Of a DNA stretch of 64,000 bases, positions 18,392 through 28,022 are shown one piece after another. The DNA lies in NCBI RefSeq assembly GCF_000308475.2, contig NZ_BAFT02000027.1, positions 186,001 through 250,000 of the forward strand, written 5' to 3'. Each line of letters opens with the position of its first letter. The first letter of the stretch is position 1. A model generated the notes under the pieces. The model had not been told where the DNA came from. It made no database searches and was given only the letters and a program-made list of their open reading frames with translations. Source of the stretch: Nocardia brasiliensis NBRC 14402. Its GTDB lineage: Bacteria; Actinomycetota; Actinomycetes; Mycobacteriales; Mycobacteriaceae. Both the position numbers and the translations under genes were made by a program.

Positions 18392-19519
18392 CTAGCGGAC
18401 TGCGAGGGCGATCAGCTGGGTGATCTGGTTCGCTGCGAAGTTGTTGTCGCTCACCAGGACCAGGGTGCGCTCACCGGAGGGCAGACGCGGCCCCCAGGTC
18501 ATCCCCTCGACATTGTCGATGGCGGGCAACCCGACGTCGGCCAGGTCGACCAGCAGCCGCTTGGTCACCGGGCGGGCATTGCCGATCGGGGCGTCGAGCA
18601 CGTTGGTCGCGCCGCCCAGATCGGCCTCGTAGATCCGGATCTTGTTACCGACCCCGACCACGAAGGCCCGTTCGAGCACCAGGATCTTCGACGGATCGTA
18701 GGGATCGGCCGCGAGGATCGACGCGATGCCGTTACCGCCCTGGCCGGGCGTCGGCCTGGACTCGGCGAACACCGGCTCGAGCGGATACACGTACTGGGCC
18801 AGCAGCGCACCGGTCCTGGCCTGCACGGTCAGGCGGGCGGGTGCGCCCGCGGTCGTCGTCGGCTCCGGGCCGTCCTGCAGCAGCGGCGCCTCCACCGAGG
18901 TGACGAACAGCGCGCCGCCGGCGGCGAAGGTCGCACCCTCCAGCACGCTGTTCTGGCGCGGGCCCGAATTCGGTTGCATCCGTTCGTTGTCCGGGATCGG
19001 CAGCTCGCCCGCGAAGCTGCCGTCGGTCCGGGACACGCGCACCGAGGGGTCGGCGAGCACGGTGGCGGTGCGCTCACCCTCCTGCGTCCAGAAGTAGTTG
19101 CCGGTCCACGGATCCACCCGGATCTCCTCCGGATCCACCGACTTCGGACCGTAGGGCGCGCCGTTCGCGGCCAGCAGCGGGCGGGTGCCGGTGAAGCTCG
19201 CCGGGCCGAGACCGTCGGGGCCGACGGCGAAGCGGGCGGTGTAGTAGCGCGCCGGGTTCCGCTCCGAGCGGTCGTCGCTGATCAGCACGTAATCGCCGGT
19301 GCGGGAGTCGAAGTCGATCCCGGACAGGCCACCGACCGCGGTGCCCTGGAAAACCAGGTCGTTCGGTACCAGCTGCATGCCGAGCAGCCGCACGGCCCCC
19401 GCGCCGGGCCCGGCCTGCGCCTCGGGTACCGCCCGCGCGGCAGGTACCGCACCGAGCGCCATCGCCAGCGCCGCGATCACCAACGTCTGCCCGCGCACTA
19501 CCCGTCGTCCCATCCGCAT
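18392..19519 (-). CDS. Secreted esterase-like phytase-family protein
   Basis: A 375-residue exported protein from ATG 19519 (MRMGRRVVRGQTL, hydrophobic core, Ala-rich cleavage site after ARA); an in-frame ATG at 19555 adds 12 residues. The mature part matches the esterase-like activity of phytase family: beta-propeller strands GGLSGIDFDSRTGDYVLISDD, then DPEEIRVDPWTGNYFWTQEG, and late AIDNVEGMTWGPRLPSGERTLVLVSDNNF. Conserved acidic residues suggest metal-dependent phosphoesterase or phytase-like activity; the substrate is unknown. It is monocistronic. Confidence 0.85.
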   Translation of the reverse strand: MRMGRRVVRGQTLVIAALAMALGAVPAARAVPEAQAGPGAGAVRLLGMQLVPNDLVFQGTAVGGLSGIDFDSRTGDYVLISDDRSERNPARYYTARFAVGPDGLGPASFTGTRPLLAANGAPYGPKSVDPEEIRVDPWTGNYFWTQEGERTATVLADPSVRVSRTDGSFAGELPIPDNERMQPNSGPRQNSVLEGATFAAGGALFVTSVEAPLLQDGPEPTTTAGAPARLTVQARTGALLAQYVYPLEPVFAESRPTPGQGGNGIASILAADPYDPSKILVLERAFVVGVGNKIRIYEADLGGATNVLDAPIGNARPVTKRLLVDLADVGLPAIDNVEGMTWGPRLPSGERTLVLVSDNNFAANQITQLIALAVR

Positions 19520-19651
19520 CACGCTAATCACCGCACGGTACCGGCGGGTGAACACCGCACAAACCGGCGAATTCCGTTATCCCCGTAGTCTTTCCGTCCC
19601 CGATTCGCGGTGTACAGGGCGGCACGGGTCCGTCAAGCCCCGAAGACGGCG

Positions 19652-19686
19652 AAAGCCCGCCACCGCGAGTCGCGGTGGCGGGCTTT
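19652..19686. terminator. Intrinsic terminator after fadB
   Basis: A perfect 16-bp stem starting AAAGCCCGCCACCGCG (19652-19667), loop AGT, complement to 19686 ending in TTT on either strand. It lies 10 bp after the fadB stop on the minus strand. Confidence 0.88.
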
Positions 19687-19696
19687 GCCATTCGTA

Positions 19697-21853
19697 CTAC
19701 TTGCGCAGCGAGGCCGGAACTTCGAAACGCTCGCCGTAGGTCTTGGCGAGGTAGTCGGCACGCTCGACGAACGCCGCCTGGCCACCCGGGTAGCCGACGA
19801 TGAACTGGTGCACACCACCGGTCCAGGCCGGGAAGCCGATGCCGAAGATCGAGCCGATGTTCGCGTCGGCGGTGGTCTCCAGCACGCCCTCGTCGAAGCA
19901 CTTCTGGGTCTCGATCGCCTCCGCGAACAGCATGCGGTCGATCAGATCCTGCAGCGGCACGGTGAAGTCCGCCGTGGTCTTGAAGTGCTCACGCAGGCCC
20001 GGCCACAGACCGGTGCGCTTGCCGTTCTCGTCGTACTCGTAGAAGCCCGCCTTCTCCAGGCGACCCGGACGACCCTCGCCGACCATGTAGTCGATGACGT
20101 CCTGCGCCGGATGCCGCTTCTTGCCCATCGTGGTGTCGCCGTGCTCGGCGGCCTCGATGGTCTCCTTGGCGATCTTCTGCATGAGCTTCATGTTCAGCTC
20201 ATCCGACAGCTGTAGCGGCGCGGCCGGGTAGCCCGCCTGCAGGCCGGCCTGCTCGATGGTCGCGGGCTCGATACCCTCGGTGAGCATGGCGATCGCCTCG
20301 TTGACGAAGGTGCCGATCACGCGCGAGGTGAAGAAGCCGCGGCTGTCGTTCACCACGATCGGGGTCTTCTTGATCGCGAGGGTGTAGTCGAACACCCGGG
20401 CCAGCGCCTCGGGCGAGGTCTTCTCGCCCTTGATGATCTCCACCAGCGGCATCTTGTCGACCGGCGAGAAGAAGTGGATACCGATGAAGTCCTCTTCGCG
20501 CTTGACACCCTTGGCCAGGCCGGTGATCGGCAGGGTCGAGGTGTTCGAGCCGAGCAGCGCGTCAGGGGTGACGATGTCCTCGATCTCCTGGAACACCTTG
20601 TGCTTGAGCTCGGTGTTCTCGAAGACGGCCTCGATCACGAAGTCCACGCCGTCGAAGTCCTTGGCGTCGGCGGACGGGGTGATCCGGTCGAGCAGCGCCT
20701 TGGACTTCTCCTCCGTGGTCTTGCCGCGGGAGAGGGCCTTGGCCTCGATCTTCTCGGAGTAGTTCTTGCCGCGCTCGGCCGCCTCGATGCTGACGTCCTT
20801 GAGCACGACCTGGTAGCCGGCCTTGGCGGAGACGTAGGCGATGCCCGCGCCCATCATGCCCGCGCCGAGCACGCCGATCTTCTTGATGTCCTTCTTCGGC
20901 ACGTCCTTCGGCCGCGAGCCACCGTTGTTGATGGACTGCAGGTCGAAGAAGAACGCCTGGATCATGTTCTTCGCGACCGGGCCGGTGAGCAGGTGCACGA
21001 AGTAGCGCGACTCGATCAGCGAGGCGTTGTCGATGTCGACCTGCGAACCCTCGACCGCGGCGGACATGATCGCCCGCGGGGCAGGCATGTTCGCACCCTT
21101 GATCTGCTTGCGCAGGTTCGCCGGGAAAGCGGGCAAGTTGGCCGCGAAAGCCGGGCTGGACGGGGTGCCGCCGGGGATCTTGAAACCCTTGACGTCCCAG
21201 GGCTGCACGCCCTTGTCCGGGTTCGCCTTGATCCACGCCTTGGCGGCCGGAACCAGCTCTTCGACGGTGCCGACGACCTCGTTGACCAGGCCGATCTCCT
21301 TGGCCTTGGCCGGCTTGTTGCGCTGGCCCTGCAGCAGCACCTGCATCAGGGCGTTCTGCAGACCGAGCATGCGCACGGTGCGGATCACGCCGCCACCGGC
21401 GGGCAGCAGGCCCAGGGTGACCTCGGGCAGGCCGATCTGCGAACCCGGCACGTCGGCCGCGATCCGGTAGTGACAGGCCAGCGCGATCTCCAGGCCGCCG
21501 CCGAGCGCCGCACCGTTGATGGCGGCGACGACCGGCTTGCCCAGGGTCTCCAGGCGCCGCAGCGCGCCCTTGATGGTGCTGAGCTCGTCCATGACGCCCT
21601 GGCCGTCTTCCGGGCCGACCTTCATCATGTTCTTGAGGTCGCCGCCCGCGAAGAAGGTCTTCTTCGCCGAGGTGATCACCACGCCGGTGATGCTGTCCTT
21701 CTCGGCCTCGAGCCGCTCGACGGTCGCGGTCATCGACGACTTGTACAGCTCGTTCATCGTGTTGGCGCCCTGGTTCGGGTCGTCCATCGTCAGTACGACG
21801 ATGCCGTCCGAATCCTGCTCCCAACCGATCATGTTGGTTTCGGTGCTGGTCAC
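19697..21853 (-). CDS. fadB: Fatty-acid oxidation trifunctional alpha subunit: enoyl-CoA hydratase / 3-hydroxyacyl-CoA dehydrogenase
   Basis: A 718-residue FadB. The crotonase domain holds the oxyanion-hole region AALGGGLEIALACHYR and the catalytic Glu pair at about 122 and 144; the NAD-binding motif GVLGAGMMGAG is at 327-337, with the dehydrogenase catalytic segment IHFFSPVDKMPLVEI after it and a C-terminal dimerisation domain. It hydrates trans-2-enoyl-CoA and oxidises 3-hydroxyacyl-CoA. It is downstream of fadA with a 39-bp gap in one operon, the order of mycobacterial Rv0859-Rv0860. Confidence 0.96.
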   Translation of the reverse strand: MTSTETNMIGWEQDSDGIVVLTMDDPNQGANTMNELYKSSMTATVERLEAEKDSITGVVITSAKKTFFAGGDLKNMMKVGPEDGQGVMDELSTIKGALRRLETLGKPVVAAINGAALGGGLEIALACHYRIAADVPGSQIGLPEVTLGLLPAGGGVIRTVRMLGLQNALMQVLLQGQRNKPAKAKEIGLVNEVVGTVEELVPAAKAWIKANPDKGVQPWDVKGFKIPGGTPSSPAFAANLPAFPANLRKQIKGANMPAPRAIMSAAVEGSQVDIDNASLIESRYFVHLLTGPVAKNMIQAFFFDLQSINNGGSRPKDVPKKDIKKIGVLGAGMMGAGIAYVSAKAGYQVVLKDVSIEAAERGKNYSEKIEAKALSRGKTTEEKSKALLDRITPSADAKDFDGVDFVIEAVFENTELKHKVFQEIEDIVTPDALLGSNTSTLPITGLAKGVKREEDFIGIHFFSPVDKMPLVEIIKGEKTSPEALARVFDYTLAIKKTPIVVNDSRGFFTSRVIGTFVNEAIAMLTEGIEPATIEQAGLQAGYPAAPLQLSDELNMKLMQKIAKETIEAAEHGDTTMGKKRHPAQDVIDYMVGEGRPGRLEKAGFYEYDENGKRTGLWPGLREHFKTTADFTVPLQDLIDRMLFAEAIETQKCFDEGVLETTADANIGSIFGIGFPAWTGGVHQFIVGYPGGQAAFVERADYLAKTYGERFEVPASLRK

Positions 21854-21892
21854 AGCTCTGTGTCTCCTTGTATTCTCAGCTGCCGGTTGGGA

Positions 21893-23107
21893 CTAGACGC
21901 GCTCGATGATGGTCGCGACGCCCATGCCGCCGCCGATGCACAGGGTGATCAGGGCGTAGCGGCCGTTGCGGCGCTCCAGCTCGTCGACCATGGTGCCGGT
22001 GATCATCGCGCCGGTGGCACCCAGCGGGTGGCCCATGGCGATCGCGCCACCGTTGACGTTCAGCTTCTCGTCCGGGACGTTCAGGTCCTTCTGGAACTTC
22101 AGCACCACAGAGGCGAACGCCTCGTTGATCTCGACCAGGTCCATGTCTTCGATGGTCAGACCCGCCTTGGCCAGCGCCTTCTTGGCAGCCGGGGTGGGGC
22201 CGGTGAGCATGATGGTCGAGTCGGCGCCACTGGTCGCGGTCGCGACGACGCGGGCCCGCGGGGTCAGACCGGAGGCCTTGCCCGCCTCCTCGGTGCCGAC
22301 CAGCACCAGCGCGGCACCGTCGACGATGCCCGAGCTGTTGCCACCGTGGTGCACGTGGTTGATCTTCTCGACGAAGTAGAACTTCTGCAGCGCGACGGCG
22401 TCGAAGCCGCCCATCTCACCGATCACGGCGAAGGACGGGTTCAGCTTGGCCAGATCCTCGGACGTGGTGCCCGGACGCATGTGCTCGTCCTTGTCCAGCA
22501 CGACGATGCCGTTCTGGTCCTTGACCGGGACGATCGACTTGGCGAAGTAACCGCCGGTGGTGGCCTTGGCGGCCAGTTCCTGCGAGCGCACCGCGTAGGC
22601 GTCCACGTCCTCGCGGCTGAAGCCCTCGATGGTGGCGATCAGGTCGGCCGAAACACCCTGCGGCACAAAGTAGGTGTCGTAGTTGGTGGCCGGGTCCAGC
22701 GCCCAGGCGCCGCCGTCGGAGCCCATCGCGACCCGGGACATGGACTCGACGCCACCGGCGATCACCAGATCGTCGAAGCCCGAGCGCACCTTCTGCGCGG
22801 CCAGGTTGACGGCCTCGAGGCCGGAGGCGCAGAAGCGGTTCAGCTGGAAGCCGCCGACGGTGTCCGGCAGGCCGGCCACGGTCACGGCGGTGCGGGCGAT
22901 GTCCATGCCCTGGTCACCGACCGGGCTCACGACACCGAGGATGAGGTCGGAGATCCGATCCTCGTCGAGGTTGGGGAAACGGCCGCGCAGCTCCTGGATG
23001 AGACCAACAGTCAAGTCGATCGGCTTGACCGAATGCAGCGAGCCGTTCTTCTTGCCGCGGCCGCGCGGAGTGCGGATGGCCTCGTAAATGTAGGCCTCTG
23101 TGGTCAT
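21893..23107 (-). CDS. fadA: Acetyl-CoA acyltransferase (thiolase), beta-oxidation beta subunit
   Basis: A 404-residue thiolase from ATG 23107 ([16 protein letters not shown]). The nucleophile is Cys93 in RFCASGLEA, and the late catalytic motifs GHPLGATGA (His) and CIGGGMG (Cys) are intact. It cleaves 3-ketoacyl-CoA and partners FadB. AAGGAAGGA lies about 12 bases upstream. The open frame continues 47 codons upstream to 23248, but that part has no thiolase similarity. Confidence 0.95.
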   Translation of the reverse strand: MTTEAYIYEAIRTPRGRGKKNGSLHSVKPIDLTVGLIQELRGRFPNLDEDRISDLILGVVSPVGDQGMDIARTAVTVAGLPDTVGGFQLNRFCASGLEAVNLAAQKVRSGFDDLVIAGGVESMSRVAMGSDGGAWALDPATNYDTYFVPQGVSADLIATIEGFSREDVDAYAVRSQELAAKATTGGYFAKSIVPVKDQNGIVVLDKDEHMRPGTTSEDLAKLNPSFAVIGEMGGFDAVALQKFYFVEKINHVHHGGNSSGIVDGAALVLVGTEEAGKASGLTPRARVVATATSGADSTIMLTGPTPAAKKALAKAGLTIEDMDLVEINEAFASVVLKFQKDLNVPDEKLNVNGGAIAMGHPLGATGAMITGTMVDELERRNGRYALITLCIGGGMGVATIIERV

Positions 23108-23343
23108 ATCGGAGTGTTCCTTCCTTAAAGGTGCGGCGGCCGGACGTGGTCCGCCCGAGCGCTCTGTGCGCCTACCCCGCGCGATGCGGCGTAGGCGCGG
23201 GTAACCTCGCCGACCGGTCCTGCGACCGACCGTCCTGACGCTGTACAAAACGCGGCATGCGACGGCGGACGCAGGTTCCGATCGCCCATACGCCTGGGCT
23301 TACCATAGAACCTCGTCGTACCGGAGCTCACGGCCACCCGTTC

Positions 23344-23379
23344 ATATTAGCGTGGCGTGCGAACTCCGGTTAACTTAAC
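23344..23379 (-). promoter_or_regulatory. Candidate fadAB promoter with overlapping palindrome
   Basis: Read on the minus strand there is TTAACC (-35-like, 23368-23373), an 18-bp spacer and TAATAT (-10, 23344-23349). A perfect GTTAA-C-TTAAC dyad (23369-23379) overlaps the -35 box, a good place for a repressor of beta-oxidation. The 5' untranslated region would be about 230 nt. Inference only. Confidence 0.45.
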
Positions 23380-23398
23380 GTCGTGACGGCGGTGGTTG

Positions 23399-26300
23399 TC
23401 AACCACTCAGGCGTGTGGCCCCCAGCTCACTCTTCAGCAATTCGAGGGCGACCTCGTCGGGGTCGCGGCGATCCTCGGGCGCCACCGGCACCGCCGCGGC
23501 GCGGATCATCTCCTCTTCGTCCTCGGGGGTGTCGACCGGGACCGCCCGGTCGGCGGCCCAGCCGTTGCCGCTGCCTGTGTCACTGCCGGTCGGGGGCTGC
23601 GCCGATTCGGCCGGCGCACCGTCAAAAGGGCCGGGATCATCCGGTAGATCGGGAAAGTCCGGCGGCGGAATATCGTCGTCGCCGAACGACCGCGGCCGGT
23701 TCGCGGCCTTATCCGCGGCGGCATTCTTGGCCTGGCTCGGCCGGGAGAAACGCGGCGGCGCGGGCGCGTCCGAGCCCCGCCCGCCCGCGGCACCGGCCTC
23801 GCGACCGGCCGATTGACCCGCCGCACGCTGCGGTTTCGCCTGCCCGGTCGCCCGCTGTGCGGCCGTGGGTCGGGTCGCGGCGCCCCCGGCCTCCCAGCGC
23901 ACATCCAGCTCACGTCCCAGCACCGCGCGCACCGCCGACCGCACCGCCTCCACGTTGCGCGGATCGGACAGCCGCTGCGCCAGCGGCGCATGCTGATGCG
24001 CGAACACGATGACATCGCCTTCGATCCGCGCCACCGAAGCCCCCGCCAGCATCGCCTGCACCGCAGCCCCGAACTCCCGCACCTTGGCCCGAATATCCCC
24101 CCAAGAACCCTCGACCTCCCGGAGCAGATCCCCGTCCTGTCCGGACTGCGCGTCAGGCGCGGCCTGTGCAGCCGGCCCGGCGGATACGTCCAGGGCGGTT
24201 GGTGCGGCGGCCGCAGACTGCGCACCTTGCGCATTCGGCGCAGCCTGCGCGCCGGTTACCTGCGCGGCAGCCGCGGACGGTGCGGTCGGCCCAGACTGCG
24301 CGGCGGATACGCCTTGTACGGCTGGTGCCGCCTGTGCGGCGGATGCACCCTGCGCGGCAGCCGCGCTCTGCGGGGCAGATGTCGGCTGCGCGGCGGGTCC
24401 GCCCTGCGCTACCGGCGCGGCCGACTCGACGGGCGCACCTTGCGCGACTTGCGCGGAATGGCCGGCGGGCGCGCCCTGTGTGGTCGGCGCGGCCTGGCCG
24501 GAGGCCACGCCCCCTGCTGTGGCGGGCGCTTGGGGGTCGGCAGCCCCGCCAGGTACCCCATGGGTACCGTGCGAAGTCGCATCGCCGCTCGGCGCAGCAG
24601 CCGATCCCTCGGCGCTGCCATCGAAACCGTCCGCCGCTCCGGCGGCGCGCGGCCCGCCGCCCTGCGCGGACGGGGAAACATGCTGCGCCACTTGCGATTC
24701 GGCGCGTTCGGCAGTCGCGCCGCTCGGAGTCGCAGGCACCTGGCCGGCAGTGGGCTCGCCCGGTCGCTCAGTCTCGGGAAGGCCGGCCGTCGCGTGCGCG
24801 CCCGGCCCGGCAGCCGCCCCGTCGATCTGTTGCGACCTCGCCGCATCAGCGGCGGTGGCCGGCGCGTCCACCGGAGAGGCTCCGCGCGCCGCCGCCGCTG
24901 CCACGGAAGCCGACGTTGCCGCAGAGGGCGCGGAAGCCGTCGAGGCCGCGGACCCGTGCGTGGTATCCGTCATCGCGCCGAGTTCCGCGCGGTCATGCTG
25001 CGAGACCGCGGTGTCGGCCTGCGGCGACGTCGATGCGGAGGACGAGTGGTGCCTATCAGCCGATACCGCGGCGCTCGCGTCCGATTCGCTAGAGCGCGGC
25101 GCTTCGGCCGGACGCGACATTTCACTCGGGCGCGACGCCTCGTTCGGGTGCGGCGCTGCAGCCGAGCGCGACGCTTCAGTCGGCTGCGACGCCTCGCCAG
25201 GGCGCGATTCGCCGCTCTGCCGTGCATTCGCCGACGACCCGGCCGCGGCGCTCTGCGGGATGTCGGTGCCCGGATCGGGGGCGACGCCGTCGCGTGGTGC
25301 GCCCGCTCCCCCCTTGCCCGCGGCTTCGCGGCGGATGGCGGCGAGGGCTTCGGCGCCGCGGCGGCGGTTCGATTCGGGGCCGGAGCCGGGGGCGGGGATC
25401 GGGGCGGGGGCTGGGGTGCCGGTGGTGGGGGCGGGGCTTGTGGTGGGGGGCGCGGGCGGGACGGCTCCGCCGGCGAAGCCGCGCTCGAGGCGTTCCAGGC
25501 GTTGCAGGGTGGCCGATTCGGCGTCGGAGACCGAGGGCAGCAGCATGCGGGCGCAGACGACCTCGAGCAGCAGGCGCGGGGAGGTCGCGCCGCGCATTTC
25601 GCCGAGGGCCTCGTGCAGCAGTTCGGCGTAGCGGGTGAGGGTGGCGGGGCCGAGCCGTTCGGCTTGGTCGCGCATCCGGTCGAGCACGTCGCCGGGCCCG
25701 GAGACCAGGCCGCGGTCCACCGCGTCGGGAACGGCGCGCATCAGGATCAGGTCGCGCAGTCGCTCGAGCAGGTCGACGGCGAAGCGGCGCGGATCGTGCC
25801 CGGCCTCGACCACTCGATCGACGGTGCCGAACAGCGCGGCGCCGTCGTCGGTGGTGAGCGCGCCGATCGCGTCGTCGATCAGCGCGACGTCGGTGACGCC
25901 GAGCAGCGAGACCGCCCTGGAGTAGGTGACGCCTTCGGGGCCCGCGCCGGCCAGCAACTGGTCGAGCACGCTGAGGCTGTCGCGGGGCGAACCGCCACCC
26001 GCGCGAATCACCAACGGGTACACCGCTTCTTCGACCGGCACCTGCTCCTGATCGCAGATCTTGCCGAGCAGGCCGCGCATGGTCGCGGGCGGCAGCAACC
26101 GGAACGGGTAGTGGTGGGTGCGCGAGCGGATGGTGGGCAGCACCTTGTCCGGCTCGGTGGTGGCGAAGATGAAGATGAGGTGGGCGGGCGGCTCTTCGAC
26201 GATTTTGAGCAGCGCGTTGAAGCCCGCCGTGGTGACCATGTGCGCCTCGTCGACGATGAACACCCGGTACCGGGATTCGGCGGGGGCGTAGAAGGCGCGG

Positions 26301-26623
26301 TCGCGCAGTTCCCTGGTGTCGTCGACACCGCCGTGGCTGGCGGCGTCGAGTTCGATCACGTCCAGGTTGCCCGGGCCGCCCGGGCCGAGCGCGACACAGG
26401 ACGGACAGGTGCCGCACGGCGTGGACGTGGGCCCGTCGGCGCAGTTCAGCGAGCGCGCGAGGATGCGGGCGGACGAGGTCTTACCGCAGCCGCGCGGCCC
26501 GGAGAACAGATAGGCATGACTGATCCGCCCGGTGTCGAGGGCGGTGCTCAGTGGGTCGGTGACGTGCTCCTGACCCACTACCTCAGCGAACGTTGCCGGT
26601 CGGTACTTCCGGTACAGAGCCAC
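23399..26623 (-). CDS. dnaX: DNA polymerase III subunits gamma/tau with very long low-complexity insert
   Basis: The N-terminal clamp-loader ATPase is complete: Walker A SGPRGCGKTS (41-50), C4 zinc ligands Cys61, 70, 73, 76, Walker B IVDEAH (123-128) and sensor TTEPDK. After the lid and collar domains (to about 385) comes roughly 445 residues of Pro/Ala/Gln/Ser-rich sequence with degenerate AAQG and EASR-type repeats, then a C-terminal tau-like region from about 832 (LLREVEGSWGDIRAKVREF). At 1074 residues it is nearly twice the mycobacterial DnaZX I recall (578 aa). The start is GTG 26623 (MALYRKYRP, the universal DnaX start). Confidence 0.95.
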   Translation of the reverse strand: MALYRKYRPATFAEVVGQEHVTDPLSTALDTGRISHAYLFSGPRGCGKTSSARILARSLNCADGPTSTPCGTCPSCVALGPGGPGNLDVIELDAASHGGVDDTRELRDRAFYAPAESRYRVFIVDEAHMVTTAGFNALLKIVEEPPAHLIFIFATTEPDKVLPTIRSRTHHYPFRLLPPATMRGLLGKICDQEQVPVEEAVYPLVIRAGGGSPRDSLSVLDQLLAGAGPEGVTYSRAVSLLGVTDVALIDDAIGALTTDDGAALFGTVDRVVEAGHDPRRFAVDLLERLRDLILMRAVPDAVDRGLVSGPGDVLDRMRDQAERLGPATLTRYAELLHEALGEMRGATSPRLLLEVVCARMLLPSVSDAESATLQRLERLERGFAGGAVPPAPPTTSPAPTTGTPAPAPIPAPGSGPESNRRRGAEALAAIRREAAGKGGAGAPRDGVAPDPGTDIPQSAAAGSSANARQSGESRPGEASQPTEASRSAAAPHPNEASRPSEMSRPAEAPRSSESDASAAVSADRHHSSSASTSPQADTAVSQHDRAELGAMTDTTHGSAASTASAPSAATSASVAAAAARGASPVDAPATAADAARSQQIDGAAAGPGAHATAGLPETERPGEPTAGQVPATPSGATAERAESQVAQHVSPSAQGGGPRAAGAADGFDGSAEGSAAAPSGDATSHGTHGVPGGAADPQAPATAGGVASGQAAPTTQGAPAGHSAQVAQGAPVESAAPVAQGGPAAQPTSAPQSAAAAQGASAAQAAPAVQGVSAAQSGPTAPSAAAAQVTGAQAAPNAQGAQSAAAAPTALDVSAGPAAQAAPDAQSGQDGDLLREVEGSWGDIRAKVREFGAAVQAMLAGASVARIEGDVIVFAHQHAPLAQRLSDPRNVEAVRSAVRAVLGRELDVRWEAGGAATRPTAAQRATGQAKPQRAAGQSAGREAGAAGGRGSDAPAPPRFSRPSQAKNAAADKAANRPRSFGDDDIPPPDFPDLPDDPGPFDGAPAESAQPPTGSDTGSGNGWAADRAVPVDTPEDEEEMIRAAAVPVAPEDRRDPDEVALELLKSELGATRLSG

Positions 26624-27095
26624 GGGCAGAGGCTACCGGCGTGCACCGACAAAGAACATTCCCGCTCGTCGTGGTGCTCGGCGCGGCGGAAACTCGGCAG
26701 CGCAGCGCCTGATATGTGATCTAACTCACAAGATTCCGAGACCCCCATTAGACCCCGTCGACCCACGACAACATTGGCAACGCACCGGCAATCACGGATG
26801 CCACACCGGTCGCGACGGGGAAACTACCGCTCAATTCCCCCAAGTAGACCGGAAAATAAGACTCATCCCCCGATTTGCCGCAGGTTTATGGAGATAACGA
26901 AAGCGTCAACACGGATGACATCGACGCAATCGTCTGGCTACCGTGGCAATCGGCAACTTCGGTAGCCAAACCTTCATCAGGTTGGTTGCCCCGGCCGGTC
27001 CCTCATCCCGACCGGGGCACAACCGAAGTGCACAGTTCAGCACCCAAAGGTTCCAGCGCCACCGAGTGCCACGTCCATCGGAGGAACTGCTCACC
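26624..27095 (+). other. Long non-coding region between dnaX and a divergent gene
   Basis: About 470 bp separating divergent genes, clearly less GC-rich than its flanks between 26700 and 26970. It must hold the dnaX promoter (minus) and that of the downstream plus-strand gene. A plus-strand frame from ATG 26943 runs into the 274-residue gene, but its first 51 codons look unlike protein and lack a ribosome site. It contains a strong stem at 26984-27024. Confidence 0.5.
26984..27024 (+). promoter_or_regulatory. Stem-loop in the leader of the 274-residue gene
   Basis: GGTTG (26984-26988) pairs with CAACC (27020-27024), and the adjacent CCCCGG pairs with CCGGGG (27012-27017) with a one-base bulge. 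It ends 72 bp before the start codon and could be an attenuator or RNA-protein site. No U-tract follows. Confidence 0.35.
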
Positions 27096-27920
27096 GTGTC
27101 GCCCGACGACATCGCCGCCGCGTTGCTCGCCAGCACCGATTTCGCCGGCAATCCATCCGCTGTAGACCTGCTGAGTCGCGCGATCAGCCCGCAGGACTTC
27201 GCGATCAAACGCGATTCGCTCCCGGTGACCGCCGCGGCCGATCCCGCCACCTCCACCGCCATCTTGGAACTGCTCGAACGCGGCCAGGTGCCGACGATGG
27301 CCGCGATCCGTACCCTCACCGCGCAGAACGAGATGCGCCGCGAGGCCGAACGCATCGAGCGCCTCGGCCGCCGCGCCCAGCGCAGCATCGACGATTTCGG
27401 CCGCGCGCTCGCCGTGCTGGCCGACGCGCACTGGACCGCGCACGGCATCGGCCCGACCCGGCGCGACGTGCTGTCCTCCGAGGAGGTCATGTCGCTGATC
27501 CGGACCCGGATCGGCGATATCGCGCCCTCGGCCGTCAAACACCTGTGGCTGATCGAGCGCGCGCAGCGGGCCGGCTGGATCGCCTCCAACGCCAACGCGG
27601 GTTCGCTGTGCGCGGGCCGCCGGTTCCACGCCGATCAATACGGCAACCGGGTGTCGCTGCGCCCGGTCAACACCATCGGCACCGCCGTGGCCGCCTACCT
27701 CGCCGACTACCGGACCGAGCACGGCCGCGCCCCGCGCTGGTGCACCGTGGCCCAGGAGTTGCGCGACGACCGGGGCCGCCGGGTCTTCCACAACACGGCC
27801 GACGCCAGGGCGCAGGAGCTCTGGTTGACCACCGCCGACTGGGTAGCCCTGGAGGACGAGTTGCCCGTGCCGGGCAAGCGCGGCCAGCGCGCGATCGCCC
27901 GCAAATCCCGCGCCTCCTGA
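27096..27920 (+). CDS. Hypothetical actinobacterial protein (274 aa)
   Basis: Starts at GTG 27096 with a strong GGAGGAA at 27080-27086. The protein is soluble and strongly helical in the middle (NEMRREAERIERLGRRAQRSIDDF) with a basic C-terminus (PGKRGQRAIARKSRAS). Segments such as GIGPTRRDVLSSEEV and SAVKHLWLIERAQRAGWI resemble helix-turn-helix-type layouts, and AYLADYRTEHGRAPRWCTVAQEL repeats that feel, so DNA binding is possible. I do not recognise the family. It is divergent from dnaX and not in the corresponding M. tuberculosis position. Confidence 0.75.
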   Translation: MSPDDIAAALLASTDFAGNPSAVDLLSRAISPQDFAIKRDSLPVTAAADPATSTAILELLERGQVPTMAAIRTLTAQNEMRREAERIERLGRRAQRSIDDFGRALAVLADAHWTAHGIGPTRRDVLSSEEVMSLIRTRIGDIAPSAVKHLWLIERAQRAGWIASNANAGSLCAGRRFHADQYGNRVSLRPVNTIGTAVAAYLADYRTEHGRAPRWCTVAQELRDDRGRRVFHNTADARAQELWLTTADWVALEDELPVPGKRGQRAIARKSRAS

Positions 27921-28022
27921 GCCCTACCGACTGGTAGCAGAAGCGGCCCTGATCCCACAGTGCGGGCGAAACATCCCATGTCCAGAACCGTGCGCAATAC
28001 GCGGACCAGCGCATATCCGGTG

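Noticed and set aside
20474..23128. 884-codon plus frame opposite fadA/fadB
   Set aside because: Antisense shadow of two firmly identified genes.
23813..26719. 968-codon plus frame opposite dnaX
   Set aside because: Antisense of the low-complexity insert and ATPase; its GRR/GRGR-rich sequence has no domain.
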